This document shows positions 36,377 to 45,915 of a DNA stretch of 64,000 bases, piece after piece. The stretch is from Chloroflexi bacterium bin20 (GTDB lineage: Bacteria > Chloroflexota > Anaerolineae > Aggregatilineales > Phototrophicaceae). The stretch's first letter is position 1. Every line of letters begins with the position of its first letter. The notes under the pieces were generated by a model that had not been told where the DNA came from, made no database searches, and worked only from the letters and a program-made list of their open reading frames with translations. The position numbers and the translations under genes are program-made. The DNA lies in assembly GCA_002238485.1 (NCBI GenBank), contig MPMG01000001.1:186001-250000 (forward strand), given 5' to 3'.

Positions 36377-36634
36377 TCATGACGGTGTCATCTGCCGCAG
36401 CAGCGCGCAATCGTCTTCATTTAATTCACATCGCAGCGCTCGGCTCAATGTCGCGCGCCCTGCCTCGTTCCAACAGGCTGGCTTTTCGCACAGATAAGCG
36501 CCACGTCCATTCAGCTTGCCGCTGGGGTCGACCTGAAGTCTGTCGCTCACCATAACGAGTCTCGTCAGCCGGCGTTTTTCGCGCTTCTCGCGGCAGACCA
36601 CACAGGTCCGCTGCGGGCGGGATTTGCTGCGCAT
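36377..36634 (-). CDS. ylxR: YlxR-family (DUF448) RNA-binding protein
   Basis: An 85-residue protein with the YlxR signature RTCVVCREKREKRRLTRLV and NGRGAYLCEKPACW. The fold binds RNA or acts as a nucleoid-associated regulator. The ATG with CGAGG seven bases upstream is preferred over a TTG 18 bases earlier that abuts the nusA stop. Placement between nusA and infB is the family norm. Confidence 0.92.
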   Translation of the reverse strand: MRSKSRPQRTCVVCREKREKRRLTRLVMVSDRLQVDPSGKLNGRGAYLCEKPACWNEAGRATLSRALRCELNEDDCALLRQMTPS

Positions 36635-36652
36635 GCGCAGACCTCGCGCCAA

Positions 36653-38650
36653 CTAATAGTCGTAATCTTCCCAGGTTTCTTCGTCCCAGTTGCCACGGCT
36701 GCTCTTGCGCCGGCGTTTGGCGATGACCTCGCCGCTGGCTTCGTCCAGCACCAGTTGACGGCGTTTCTGGCGATCTTTGCGGCGCTGTGTCTTGCCTTTT
36801 CGCAACTCCAGCTCGAATTCTTTTTCGCCGTCTTCTTCGACGAATGGCGCTTCGCCCGGGCGTTCGTCGCGGCCATCGCGGCGCTGGTCGGCAGCTTCGG
36901 GCGCTGGTTCTGGCACGGCAAGTACCAATTCCGGCGTCACTACCTCTTCAACTGGCGTTTCTTCTTCTTCTGGAACGACCGGCTGTCCAAAGGCGTCCAG
37001 GACGACATCCGTCTTTTCTGCCTCGTCTGCATCCGTTTCTGCGGCTTCGCTTTCCGCCTCCGGCCGGGGCGGCTGCTCGTCTGCCAATTCTGCTTCGGAT
37101 TCTTCGTCTTCATCCTCTTCTATCGAGATGGCTTCTGCCAGCAACTGGTCGAGATCGGCTGCCATGATGCTGTCCAGCGCAGCTTGCAGTTCGGCTGTTG
37201 GCTCGCCTTCAATGTCGGCGATCTTGCGCGCAACAATCGATTCGTCAATAAGGTGGTGCAGCATGACTTCGCCGATATTTTCATAGGGTTCGAGCGCGTC
37301 CAGCACTTCTTGCGATACATCCAAGACATCCAGCGGCAGCTCGAAGAGGGTGGGCGCGAGTGTTTCACGAACATTATCGCGGCGGTGGATGTAGATTTTG
37401 TGCGCGGCATCGCGGGCTTCTTGCATGCGCTCTTCGATCAAACTGGCGAAGCGCTCCAGCGATTTGAATTCTTCTGGCATTACCGCCAGCTCGAGGCGGC
37501 GCTTTTCCATGATGCGCAGCGATTCGGCGATGAGGTCGCTATGTGGGGCAGACCACTCCTCCAATGGTGGAGCGTCCAGGTTGTCCAACGCAGTCTGAAC
37601 TGTTTCCAGCACGCTCTTGATATCAATTCGCCAACCAGTCAGCTTGGCGGCCAGGCGCGCATTTTGTCCTTCGCGGCCTATCGCCAGGGAGAGCTGATCA
37701 TCGGGCACCAGCACAACAGCCGTCTTGCCCTCGAATGGATTATTGTCCAGAAAAACGCCGACAACCCGCGCCGGGCTGAGCGCCTTGGTGATGAACTGGA
37801 CGGCGTCCGGATTCCACTCGATGACATCAATCTTTTCGTTGTGCAGCTCTTTGACGATATTTTGTATGCGGATGCCGCGCATGCCGACGCAAGCGCCGAC
37901 CGGGTCGATGCCGTCTTGCAGCGCTGCCACAGCTACCTTGGAGCGATGCCCGGCCTCGCGCGCGATCTTTTTGACTTCCACCTGTCCGTTGTATATTTCC
38001 GGCACTTCGTATTCCAGCAGACGGTGCAGCATTTCGCGATGGGCGCGGCTGACCAAGATTTGTGGTCCGCGGCTGCTCTTGGACACTTCCACAACATAGA
38101 CGCGGATTTTCTCGTGAGTGCGATAGCGCTCGCCGGGGATCTGCTGGCTGCGTGGCAAGTCGGCTTCGGCGCGCCCAAGGCTGAGTGTCACCTTGCGCGA
38201 ATTCGTGCTTTGCACTGTGCCGATCATCAAGTCGCCTTCGCGGTTGATGAATTCGTCATACAAGGCGCTGCGTTCGGCTTCGCGGATCTTCTGCAAGATG
38301 ACTTGCTTGGCTGTCTGCGCCGCGATGCGCCCGAACGTGCTGGTGTTGTGCTCGACTTGCACCATGACCACATCGTTCAGCTCGACAGCCGGGTCAAAAG
38401 CGCGTGCCCGCTCCAGGTCGACCTCGGTGGCATCGCTGTAGACTTCGTCGACGACTTCTTTCTCGACGAATACCTTGGCGTGCCCGGTGGCTGGATCGAT
38501 CTCCGCTTCAATTGCCTGCGCCGCGCTGGCCCCCGTGTCCTTGCGGAAGGCGGATACCAGAGCCGTCTGCAGCGCATCTAGGACGATCTCGGACGGCAGC
38601 TCGCGCAATTGAGCGATCTCGTTAAAGGCGGTCTGCAATTCGTTCGACAT
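36653..38650 (-). CDS. nusA: Transcription termination/antitermination protein NusA, long form
   Basis: Binds RNA polymerase and modulates pausing, intrinsic termination and antitermination. It has an N-terminal polymerase-binding domain (1-125), S1 (about 135-200), KH1 (about 230-290, [15 protein letters not shown]) and KH2 (about 300-345, [20 protein letters not shown]). After KH2 there are more than 300 further residues: a helical segment (about 350-505), a highly acidic Glu/Asp/Pro-rich stretch (about 510-600) and a basic then aromatic tail. At 665 residues it is far longer than the usual 350-500. GGAG precedes the ATG. A promoter and terminator hairpin lie upstream. Confidence 0.95.
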   Translation of the reverse strand: MSNELQTAFNEIAQLRELPSEIVLDALQTALVSAFRKDTGASAAQAIEAEIDPATGHAKVFVEKEVVDEVYSDATEVDLERARAFDPAVELNDVVMVQVEHNTSTFGRIAAQTAKQVILQKIREAERSALYDEFINREGDLMIGTVQSTNSRKVTLSLGRAEADLPRSQQIPGERYRTHEKIRVYVVEVSKSSRGPQILVSRAHREMLHRLLEYEVPEIYNGQVEVKKIAREAGHRSKVAVAALQDGIDPVGACVGMRGIRIQNIVKELHNEKIDVIEWNPDAVQFITKALSPARVVGVFLDNNPFEGKTAVVLVPDDQLSLAIGREGQNARLAAKLTGWRIDIKSVLETVQTALDNLDAPPLEEWSAPHSDLIAESLRIMEKRRLELAVMPEEFKSLERFASLIEERMQEARDAAHKIYIHRRDNVRETLAPTLFELPLDVLDVSQEVLDALEPYENIGEVMLHHLIDESIVARKIADIEGEPTAELQAALDSIMAADLDQLLAEAISIEEDEDEESEAELADEQPPRPEAESEAAETDADEAEKTDVVLDAFGQPVVPEEEETPVEEVVTPELVLAVPEPAPEAADQRRDGRDERPGEAPFVEEDGEKEFELELRKGKTQRRKDRQKRRQLVLDEASGEVIAKRRRKSSRGNWDEETWEDYDY

Positions 38651-38713
38651 ACTTGTTCACTCCAAAATGGACCTGCTGTACGCTGGCAACTGTCACCATG
38701 CCCACATAAAACA

Positions 38714-38736
38714 AAAAGTGGGGGCTTCCCACTTTT
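38714..38736 (-). terminator. Intrinsic terminator / putative attenuator before nusA
   Basis: On the minus strand AAAAGTGGG (38736-38728), loop AAGCC, CCCACTTTT (38722-38714), then TGTTTTAT. This is a perfect 9-bp stem with a U-rich tail. It ends transcription coming from the 1270-residue membrane protein gene. Because a promoter-like sequence lies just upstream of it (38759-38787), it may also act as an attenuator in the nusA leader. Confidence 0.8.
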
Positions 38737-38758
38737 CCCGAACAGAACAACCAGCCTA

Positions 38759-38787
38759 AGCCTAACAGCGAATGCGCCCCTAGTCAA
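38759..38787 (-). promoter_or_regulatory. Candidate nusA operon promoter, upstream of hairpin
   Basis: On the minus strand TTGACT (38787-38782), 17-bp spacer, TAGGCT (38764-38759). The predicted start point is near 38752, leaving about 100 nt of leader that contains the terminator hairpin before the nusA ATG at 38650. Confidence 0.5.
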
Positions 38788-38805
38788 GTGCCAGCAAGCG
38801 CAAGC

Positions 38806-41800
38806 CTAGCCTCGCACAAAAGGCGGAAACTTGACAACGCTGCCGGCGCTGGAATCGCTCACATAGACGAAGCCATCGGCGTCGACTGCGATACCGCCAA
38901 TATCCTGGAATTGTCCGCTGCTGCCAGACAGGCCTTGCTCGCCAAAAGAGCCAATGCAGTCGCCAGCCAGATTGTGCACGAGGATGCGGCGGCTGTCTGG
39001 GTCGGTGATGTAAAGCAGATCGCGGCTCTCGTCCAGATCCAGGTAGGGTCGGTTGAAGCTGCTGTTGTACCAGCCGCGCACGCGGAAATCGGCCTGATGA
39101 ACGCCACTGGTATGAAAAACAGCTATGCGCCGGTTCCAGGTGTCGGCGATATACAGGCGCCCATCGCTCGTTGTCGCCAAACCAGCCGGCTCGTCCAGTT
39201 CGCCTGGCGCGCTGCCGCCGCTGCCGATATCGAATTGATATACAGCCTTGCCTGCTTCCAACGAATAAACACGGATGCGTTTGTTGCCCGTATCGGCGAT
39301 GAAGATGCGCCCTGTGCTATCGACGGCCACATCGCGCGGACCCCAGAAGCCATCGGTCGGCTCGGATGGCGCGGAAAATCCATATTCGCCCGGCGCGCCC
39401 CAGTTGTAGATCGGGTTGCCTTGCCTATCCATATGCTGGATGCGGTAATTCCAGGTATCGACCACCAGCAGGTCGCCATTTGATAACACAGCCACGCTGT
39501 TGGGGCGGTTGAAACGGATGCCGTCAGCGCCGCCATACGTGCGCAGGGGCGAACCATCATCAGCCGAGAAAACCTGCACTTGGTTGGCATTCTCGTCAGC
39601 GACATAGACTCTGCCTTGCGCAACCGTCAGCGCCAGCGGGTGCTGCATGACCAGTGCGCTGGTATTAAATTCGCCAAGCGGCAATAGCAGCTGCCAGTTG
39701 GCGGCGCATTGATTGATCTCGGCCGGCGCTTCGACTGGCACTTCGCCATCGCCGACGCCATATTCCCAAATCTCGGCGGCGAGGTCTTTGCGGATGAAAA
39801 CATGCATGCGGTCGGAAACGGGCCAATTCGTCAACGAGAAGTCCTTGCCGGTGGCATTTGCATATTGGTCATAATCGCGCGTCCACCAGATATCAAAGAT
39901 GCCCCGACGCAGCGCTGCCGCATCTGTGTTGCCCGGCGAGAAATCCAGCACATTCAGCAAACGTTCTGGCGTCAAGCCAAAATAATCTTGCATGGGCCAC
40001 CACATGCGCATATAGTCGCGGCGAACATAGCGGTCTTCTAGGATCGGTTCAACATCGCCACGATGCCCAGCGCCGACCACCACAAAGGCAGCCTCTTCGG
40101 TATTTTGCAGCGTCGGATTGCCGCCCACGAACACCGCCTTGGGGAAGTCGCGGAAGTACCAGCTGTAGGGCCAGGACACTTCATCGTCGTAGGCGAATCG
40201 CAAGTCATTGCCGTCGGTGGTGCGCAAGCTCATCTCGCTGATGTCATCAAGCACCCACTTCACGCCTGGAGCGGAATGGGCATATACCAGCAGTTCGGTC
40301 GGCAGGTCGTAATTGATGAAAGACGCCATCCAGGCGGCGCGAGCAGTCAAGGCGCAGAGCAGCATAAAAATCGTAAGCGCGCACAAACGCCGCAAGTGCA
40401 TCCAGCCCAGAGAGCGCGCCCAGCGTGCCAGCAGCGCGCCACTGCCAACAGTCACCAGCAGTGCAGCCAGCCATTGATAGCTGCGCTCCAGCTGGTGCAG
40501 CGCCAAGCCCATGAAGGGCGGGTCGCCAACGATGAATGCCCCAACAGCCTGAGCGCCAGCAATGACGAACACTGGCATCGCCAGCAGCGCCAGCCAGCCG
40601 CTCGCCCACAATTTGCGCTGGTCGATGCGCGAAATCACGCCGCCGAAATACCAGGCGCTTAGCAAGATCAGCGGCAGCGTCATGTGTGTGCCCAGCCAGG
40701 GCATCTTTTCGCCAGCTAGCGAATATCCGACCAGATTCAATATCGCCCACCAAGCCAGTAGCAGAACAACGGACAAGCGCTGTAGCTTGCCGTCGTTTGT
40801 AGAGGCTGCGCGAGCAATCGGCGCTGGCGACTTTGTCCCCTCATCTTGCTCTGCCGCATCTGCTACAGATGGCTGTATGGCCTCCTGCTCGATAATTCGC
40901 TCGCGGCGCGCTTTCCAATAGCAGGTTACGCCAGCGAACATGGCCGTGACAGAGCTGACTATGGGCAGGAAGGCGTACGTCGGCAGAATGATCAGCAGGT
41001 AATAATATTGTGGCTGGCTGCCGCGGCGCACCCCCTGTTGCTCTAGCCAATAACCCAGGCTGTAGATCATGCCTGTGCCCAGGCCGGCGATATTTGTGAA
41101 GACGCTGGTGAAAAAGATGGCGAAAATCACATGGAATATCGAGGCGGATATCAGCCAGCGCTTCTTGTTCCAAGCCAAGCCGATGACCAGCGACAGCAGC
41201 GCCAGCGGCAGGAAAACCGTCACGCCAGCCAGGAATTGTCCCACGCCGCTGCCATCGCCAACGCCAGGCACTGCCGATACGATGCTGTTGAGGCCCGCGG
41301 GCAGCGATGCCGCCAGTGCCGCAAATGCCTCGCTGGAGCCGCCCATCATGCGCGTGAACAAGGCAGTGGTCCAGGGCAATATCAACGTGATGATGAGCAC
41401 CAGAAAATCGACTTCGGGGAAATGCTGCAAAAAACCCCAGATGCCGCCAGTGGCGCCGTCATCTTTCGGCTCGGCGTTTCTGCTTCGCCGGCGGTCGCGC
41501 AGCAAGATTGTGCTGACGCCTATGGCGATAGCCCACAGCGCCAAGGGAGGCAACCAGTTGATTTGCACAGGGAATGTGTCTACTGCCTCACTGTCTGTGG
41601 CAGCGCTGGACTCAAACCAGTGCGAAATCTCCTCGATGAACAGCAGCCCGCCAGCGGTTAGCAGCGCGATGAGAAAGATGAAGCCCAGCTCGCGCCAAGG
41701 AATCCGTTGCATAGAATCGCGGAAGGCGTAGAGCGCAGTTGTCGTCAAGACAAATCCGCCGCTCCATACCGCAAGCGCCATCCAGCCTGCAAATGTTGAA

Positions 41801-42618
41801 CGTTGCAAGCCGCTCAAGGCGTCCCAACTTGTGCCGCGCCCCGGGATAATCTGCGCCGGGACAATGTCGACAATGATATACATGCCCAGCGTCATCATCC
41901 CGCCCAGCAAGATGCCCAGCATGATCTGCTGAAACAGGGCTTTGCCGCGCAAGTCGAATCGCGCCTGCGCCAGCCGCACCAGGAAAAATATCGTCAGGAA
42001 GCTGCCCAAAATGCCCAGGTAGATGAAGGCGGTTTCTTTTGAGCCCAGATTCAAAATCATCGCCGCGGCGAAGAGGTAGAGCCAATAGGCGCGCCGCCGA
42101 ACGCGCCCCACGCCATCCAGGTATTGCAGGATGCAATAGGCCATGATCATGCCGAAGAGGATCGATGGCGTATCGTGACGGATGTAGCGACTGTAATAGA
42201 GCAGCAGTGGCGAGATCAGAATCATCAGCGAAGCCAGCAGCGATCCCCACTCGCCCAGCCAGCGCCGCCACAGCAGGGGAAACATCACCAGCATGACGCC
42301 CAGCACGGCGGTGTACATGCGCCCGCTAAAGTCGCTGTCGCCGAAGAAATAGAAGGACAAGGCAGTGGCGTGGAAGAGCACGGGACCGTGCATCAGCGGC
42401 GTATGCGTGAAATTCCCCTCGTTGTACAAATTGTAGGAATAGCGCGTGTGCAGGCTCTCGTCGTGGCTCATAACGCGCTCGCCCAGCATGTGGAAGCGGC
42501 TGAAAACGGCCAGCAGGAATATGAGAATAGTCGCGGCGAGCTGCCAGTTCAGCGTCAGACGCAGGCTCAATAGGCGGCTGAGGGCGTTGTCTTCAATTTG
42601 ATTGGGAGTCGTAATCAT
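38806..42618 (-). CDS. GT-C membrane protein (TIGR03663-like) fused to NHL propeller
   Basis: A 1270-residue protein. Residues 1 to about 750 are a polytopic GT-C region with a first-loop acidic motif MSHDESLHTRYSYNLY (D53-E54) and HTPLMHGPVLFHATALSFYFFGDS, resembling the TIGR03663/Agl23-like group. A soluble stretch follows (about 760-985). Residues about 990-1270 form five or six NHL-type beta-propeller blades (repeats such as GRVYVADENANQVQVF, GDLLVVDTWNYRIQHM, GRIFIADTGNKRIRVY, GRLYIADTWNRRIAVF). The propeller probably lies outside the membrane. GT-C activity is inferred; the NHL part may bind protein or glycan. It lies 53 bp after the anti-sigma gene and ends at a strong terminator. Confidence 0.8.
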   Translation of the reverse strand: MITTPNQIEDNALSRLLSLRLTLNWQLAATILIFLLAVFSRFHMLGERVMSHDESLHTRYSYNLYNEGNFTHTPLMHGPVLFHATALSFYFFGDSDFSGRMYTAVLGVMLVMFPLLWRRWLGEWGSLLASLMILISPLLLYYSRYIRHDTPSILFGMIMAYCILQYLDGVGRVRRRAYWLYLFAAAMILNLGSKETAFIYLGILGSFLTIFFLVRLAQARFDLRGKALFQQIMLGILLGGMMTLGMYIIVDIVPAQIIPGRGTSWDALSGLQRSTFAGWMALAVWSGGFVLTTTALYAFRDSMQRIPWRELGFIFLIALLTAGGLLFIEEISHWFESSAATDSEAVDTFPVQINWLPPLALWAIAIGVSTILLRDRRRSRNAEPKDDGATGGIWGFLQHFPEVDFLVLIITLILPWTTALFTRMMGGSSEAFAALAASLPAGLNSIVSAVPGVGDGSGVGQFLAGVTVFLPLALLSLVIGLAWNKKRWLISASIFHVIFAIFFTSVFTNIAGLGTGMIYSLGYWLEQQGVRRGSQPQYYYLLIILPTYAFLPIVSSVTAMFAGVTCYWKARRERIIEQEAIQPSVADAAEQDEGTKSPAPIARAASTNDGKLQRLSVVLLLAWWAILNLVGYSLAGEKMPWLGTHMTLPLILLSAWYFGGVISRIDQRKLWASGWLALLAMPVFVIAGAQAVGAFIVGDPPFMGLALHQLERSYQWLAALLVTVGSGALLARWARSLGWMHLRRLCALTIFMLLCALTARAAWMASFINYDLPTELLVYAHSAPGVKWVLDDISEMSLRTTDGNDLRFAYDDEVSWPYSWYFRDFPKAVFVGGNPTLQNTEEAAFVVVGAGHRGDVEPILEDRYVRRDYMRMWWPMQDYFGLTPERLLNVLDFSPGNTDAAALRRGIFDIWWTRDYDQYANATGKDFSLTNWPVSDRMHVFIRKDLAAEIWEYGVGDGEVPVEAPAEINQCAANWQLLLPLGEFNTSALVMQHPLALTVAQGRVYVADENANQVQVFSADDGSPLRTYGGADGIRFNRPNSVAVLSNGDLLVVDTWNYRIQHMDRQGNPIYNWGAPGEYGFSAPSEPTDGFWGPRDVAVDSTGRIFIADTGNKRIRVYSLEAGKAVYQFDIGSGGSAPGELDEPAGLATTSDGRLYIADTWNRRIAVFHTSGVHQADFRVRGWYNSSFNRPYLDLDESRDLLYITDPDSRRILVHNLAGDCIGSFGEQGLSGSSGQFQDIGGIAVDADGFVYVSDSSAGSVVKFPPFVRG

Positions 42619-42671
42619 TTGGCATCAACCTGCGCGACAAAAATCGGTTTGCCAAGCCAGCTAGGCTGGTA

Positions 42672-43202
42672 TCAACGCGGCTCGGGCGTATTTTGCAGTT
42701 GCGGACGGCTGGCGCCGGCGCGTGGCGGGGTCGCAGCAATCACTGCCGAGCGATTGAGATTGCCCGAGGTCGGTGTGCGCGCGAGAGAGACAAGCCGCGG
42801 CACGGGACGCATGTCGACTGCCGCAACGGACGCATGATAGCCCAGCGCGATCGGCAGCAGCACCGCCAGGCAGATGGCCACGGCTGCCAGACCATAACTG
42901 AAGTGCAGACTGCTGCGGCGGGCAAAGTCGCCCAAGGTATCGATTGGCTTGGCGGGCGCGACGAGTTCGTCTTGCAGCGCCATCCACATACCATCCAGCT
43001 GCTGCCGGCTGGGGCGTCCAAGCGTCGGCAGCCGGCAAGACAGGTTGTGGTCGAAGGCGCGGTGGCGCATATACTCGCGGTAACAATCTGGGCACTCGTC
43101 AATGTAACGGCCGATTCGCCTACGCACAGCATCGGACAGATCACCGGCCACGAAGCGCGCCATGTGTACTTTGCAATACTGGTATTTGAAGCGAATCAGC
43201 AT
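42672..43202 (-). CDS. Membrane-anchored anti-sigma factor
   Basis: A 176-residue protein encoded next to the ECF sigma gene. The N-terminal part resembles a ZAS zinc finger: C10-x2-H13, then EC37PDC40. The histidine normally three residues before the CxxC is Tyr33, so the motif is atypical. One transmembrane helix follows (FSYGLAAVAICLAVLLPIALGY, about residues 100-122), then a short external tail. A GTG eight codons earlier, overlapping the sigma stop, is an alternative start; the ATG is used here. It likely holds the sigma factor at the membrane until a surface signal acts. Confidence 0.75.
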   Translation of the reverse strand: MLIRFKYQYCKVHMARFVAGDLSDAVRRRIGRYIDECPDCYREYMRHRAFDHNLSCRLPTLGRPSRQQLDGMWMALQDELVAPAKPIDTLGDFARRSSLHFSYGLAAVAICLAVLLPIALGYHASVAAVDMRPVPRLVSLARTPTSGNLNRSAVIAATPPRAGASRPQLQNTPEPR

Positions 43203-43215
43203 ATTGTCTGCTGCC

Positions 43216-43821
43216 TCAATGTACACGCAGCATTTCTTCGAGCAAGCCCAAGCCGACCGGCTGCAGCGACTGGCGCAATCGCTGGTGCCCCAGGCGCACG
43301 CGGCTTTCGGCTGTTTTCTGCGGGCAGCCCATGACTTCGGCGATTTCGCGGTACGTCATGCCTTGCCCATAGCGCAGCACGATCGCTTCGCGCAGTCGTG
43401 GCGACAATTCTCCCAACGCGCGTGTAATCGTGTCGCTGGCGTCGCGGCGGATGGCAGCAGCCTCGGGCGCTTCGGCTGGCGGCGCTTTTAACTCTGCGCC
43501 GAACCATTGCGATATATCGACAGTCAGAAAACGTTTGCGACGATACGTGTTGCGGCAACGGCTGACGGCAATGGTATACAGCCAGGTCTTCAGCGCCGAC
43601 TTTCGCGAATCGTAGCGATGCAGATTCTTGAAAGCGTACAAGAAGGACTCCTGCAAGATGTCTTCGGCGTCTTGCTCATTCATCAACAAGCTGTAGCACA
43701 GCCGATACAGCCCCGCTGCATACTGGTCGTAGAGCGCGGCATAGGCGCTTTGATCGCCATGCAGGGCGCGCGCGATCGTCGCGTCAATCTCGGCATTGTA
43801 TTGCGCGCGGCTAATGGTCAT
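43216..43821 (-). CDS. ECF-type RNA polymerase sigma factor
   Basis: A 201-residue sigma70-family factor with region 2 (DAEDILQESFLYAFKNLHRYDSRKSALKTWLYTIAVSRCRNTYRRK) and region 4 (LSPRLREAIVLRYGQGMTYREIAEVMGCPQKTAESRVRLGHQRLR), and no regions 1 or 3. It pairs with the downstream anti-sigma gene. Its position inside the glycosyltransferase cluster suggests that it controls surface-glycan or envelope genes, which is inference. A palindrome lies just upstream (43860-43871). Confidence 0.92.
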   Translation of the reverse strand: MTISRAQYNAEIDATIARALHGDQSAYAALYDQYAAGLYRLCYSLLMNEQDAEDILQESFLYAFKNLHRYDSRKSALKTWLYTIAVSRCRNTYRRKRFLTVDISQWFGAELKAPPAEAPEAAAIRRDASDTITRALGELSPRLREAIVLRYGQGMTYREIAEVMGCPQKTAESRVRLGHQRLRQSLQPVGLGLLEEMLRVH

Positions 43822-43859
43822 AGTCGACGCCTTGGGACGGCTGCTGGGCTGGCACTTTC

Positions 43860-43871
43860 ATGTGTACACAT
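43860..43871. promoter_or_regulatory. Palindromic operator candidate before the sigma gene
   Basis: ATGTGTACACAT is a perfect 12-bp palindrome in the 66-bp gap between the 671-residue membrane protein gene and the sigma gene, about 40 bp before the sigma ATG. It is a plausible binding site for a dimeric regulator. No matching regulator is known here. Confidence 0.35.
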
Positions 43872-43887
43872 CGCCACGGCATTTTCC

Positions 43888-45903
43888 TCAGTTTGACAAG
43901 AAATTCGCTTCTAGGATCGGCACGCCATCATAGACATCCTGCCGCAACCAGACGATGAGCGCGTCTTCGCTAAAATCGCTGACGGGGCGGCGGCCTGTCT
44001 GCGTCCACCAGGCGGGCATATCCCAGACACTTTGCTGTGTCCACGACCAGCTGCGGCCGAGCACGAAGCGCTGACCGACATAGTCACCATGCAACTGCGC
44101 CGACTGCGCGTCATCGTCCGCCATCAGCACGATAGGCTCGCCGGCGGCTTGCAAGGCGCTGGGCACAAAACGCGCATTGACATAATCCCGAAGCAGCCAG
44201 GCGAGCATGCCTTCGCGGCCGATACCGTGCGCATGGTCTTCGACGACAGTCAAATCGAGAAGGGGAAAACCGCCGGTTTGCCGCGCAGACAACTCGTGCA
44301 AGGTGCTTTGCAGCAGTTTGCCATCGCCGCTGATCGCCCGCTGACGCCATAATCCATCGGGCACAGTCGGGTCTGCCGCCGCAATCCCCCAGCCGCCGCC
44401 CAGCCCAGAGAGCAGCATCAAGCCGAGAAAGCCCAGGCCAATGCCTTGCAAACAGGTTCCCGAACCCCAGTAATTCGCCAGCAGCAGACAGACCGCTATC
44501 AGAACAATCAATGTCAACAGCAGCATGCCCAGCGAATGCAGCAATCGCAAGAATCGGGAATCCGCCAGCAATGCCAGCGCCTCGCCCAATCCCGCATCGG
44601 CTGGCAGCTCCAGCATCAGCCGCGCCGCTTGCATGAATTGCACAGACAGGATGAGCAACAGCGTTAATACGACGGTGCCGATCAGCCACTTCACCCACCA
44701 GTAGGCGGTGCTGTACAGGTCCGAGTCGCCAATTTCGCCGGCGATGCGCTCTTCTCCTTCGTCATCGTCCCACAAGATGACCACGCGCCTGTCGACCATC
44801 AGCTGGGTGATGCCATAGCTGGCCAGCAGCGTCAGCGGCAGCACGACCCACATGGCGTCGGCGGGTCTCGCGCCGGGATAAAGCAGCAATGCCAGCGCGC
44901 CAATCAGCGCCCAAGCCGCGGCGAAGCGGTCGATATAGGTTACATCGCCATGTCGCCACAGCAGCCAGGCGCCGCCCAGCGCAAAGACGATCAGCAGCGG
45001 TTCGTGGGCAAGCAGCGCGGCGAGCCCCAGTCTTGTGCCGTCAATTGCACTGCTCTGCGTGATGCCGGTCAGCGCCTCAGCGATCAACTGGCTGACAGTG
45101 CGCAGTCCAGCGGGATTCAACATGAAGCCAGTGGCCACCAAGCCAAGCACCGCCAGCGGCACAAAAGCTGTCTGCCCCAGCGGGAAGGCGCGCAGTCGGC
45201 GCATGGCCAGCTGCAGGATATCATCGCCGGGCAAGTCGAGTCGCTGGGGAGCGCTTATCGCAGTCCGCCATACCGCCAACCAACCGGCCACCAGCATGAC
45301 GATCAGAAGCGGAATGCCGGACGGACTGGACAACACCGTCATCAGCGTAACCAATAGAAAAGACCAGCGCGCGTCTGACAGTCGCTGCGAATACCAATAT
45401 CGGCGGACCATCCAGACAGCCAGCAGCGCAAACAACAGCATAAAACTGCTGCCATCGGCTGTGCGCGAAGAAGCGATAGGAATGGCCAACAAGGACAGCA
45501 GGCATGCCCAAACGAACGTACGCGTCCGTCCCAAATGGTCGCGGAAGAGCAGCGGCGTCAACGTCAGGGCAAAGCCGGCCAGCATGGGCACGATGCGCGC
45601 GCTGAACTCGTTCGCGCCCAGCAGGCTGAATGTGAGCAGCTGGCTGATATACGTGAGCGGGCTGCTGGCGGCGCTGGTTCTGCCCGGCGCATCGTCTTCA
45701 ATGCTGTGCCAGGCATGCAGGGCGTTGCCAACTTCGGCATCGCCCAGAGGCAAATTGTCCAGCTCGGCGACGCGCAACAGCAGCGCCAACAACGCCAGAC
45801 ACAGGTATGCCAGCCACTCGGCAGGTAGTTCGCGGCGCAAACTGCTGTCAGCAGTCTGTACAGTTGCCGCGCTCAAGTCATTCAGTCCCGATGTCGCCGT
45901 CAA
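43888..45903 (-). CDS. Polytopic GT-C-like membrane protein
   Basis: A 671-residue protein with an N-terminal cytosolic tail, about 11-13 helices and a small C-terminal soluble region (about 520-671). The first external loop holds LPLGDAEVGNALHAWHS (D55, E57), the acidic position typical of GT-C enzymes. It starts 12 bp after the YYY protein ends, so it belongs to the same transcript. Donor and acceptor are not predictable. The C-terminal part (VEDHAHGIGREGMLAWLLRDYVNARFV) is not a known domain to me. Confidence 0.7.
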   Translation of the reverse strand: MTATSGLNDLSAATVQTADSSLRRELPAEWLAYLCLALLALLLRVAELDNLPLGDAEVGNALHAWHSIEDDAPGRTSAASSPLTYISQLLTFSLLGANEFSARIVPMLAGFALTLTPLLFRDHLGRTRTFVWACLLSLLAIPIASSRTADGSSFMLLFALLAVWMVRRYWYSQRLSDARWSFLLVTLMTVLSSPSGIPLLIVMLVAGWLAVWRTAISAPQRLDLPGDDILQLAMRRLRAFPLGQTAFVPLAVLGLVATGFMLNPAGLRTVSQLIAEALTGITQSSAIDGTRLGLAALLAHEPLLIVFALGGAWLLWRHGDVTYIDRFAAAWALIGALALLLYPGARPADAMWVVLPLTLLASYGITQLMVDRRVVILWDDDEGEERIAGEIGDSDLYSTAYWWVKWLIGTVVLTLLLILSVQFMQAARLMLELPADAGLGEALALLADSRFLRLLHSLGMLLLTLIVLIAVCLLLANYWGSGTCLQGIGLGFLGLMLLSGLGGGWGIAAADPTVPDGLWRQRAISGDGKLLQSTLHELSARQTGGFPLLDLTVVEDHAHGIGREGMLAWLLRDYVNARFVPSALQAAGEPIVLMADDDAQSAQLHGDYVGQRFVLGRSWSWTQQSVWDMPAWWTQTGRRPVSDFSEDALIVWLRQDVYDGVPILEANFLSN

Positions 45904-45915
45904 GCTGCCCTGTCC

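Noticed and set aside
36755..38581. 608-codon open frame on plus opposite nusA
   Set aside because: Low-complexity Phe/Leu/Arg-rich translation that mirrors the Glu-rich NusA tail; no ribosome-binding site.
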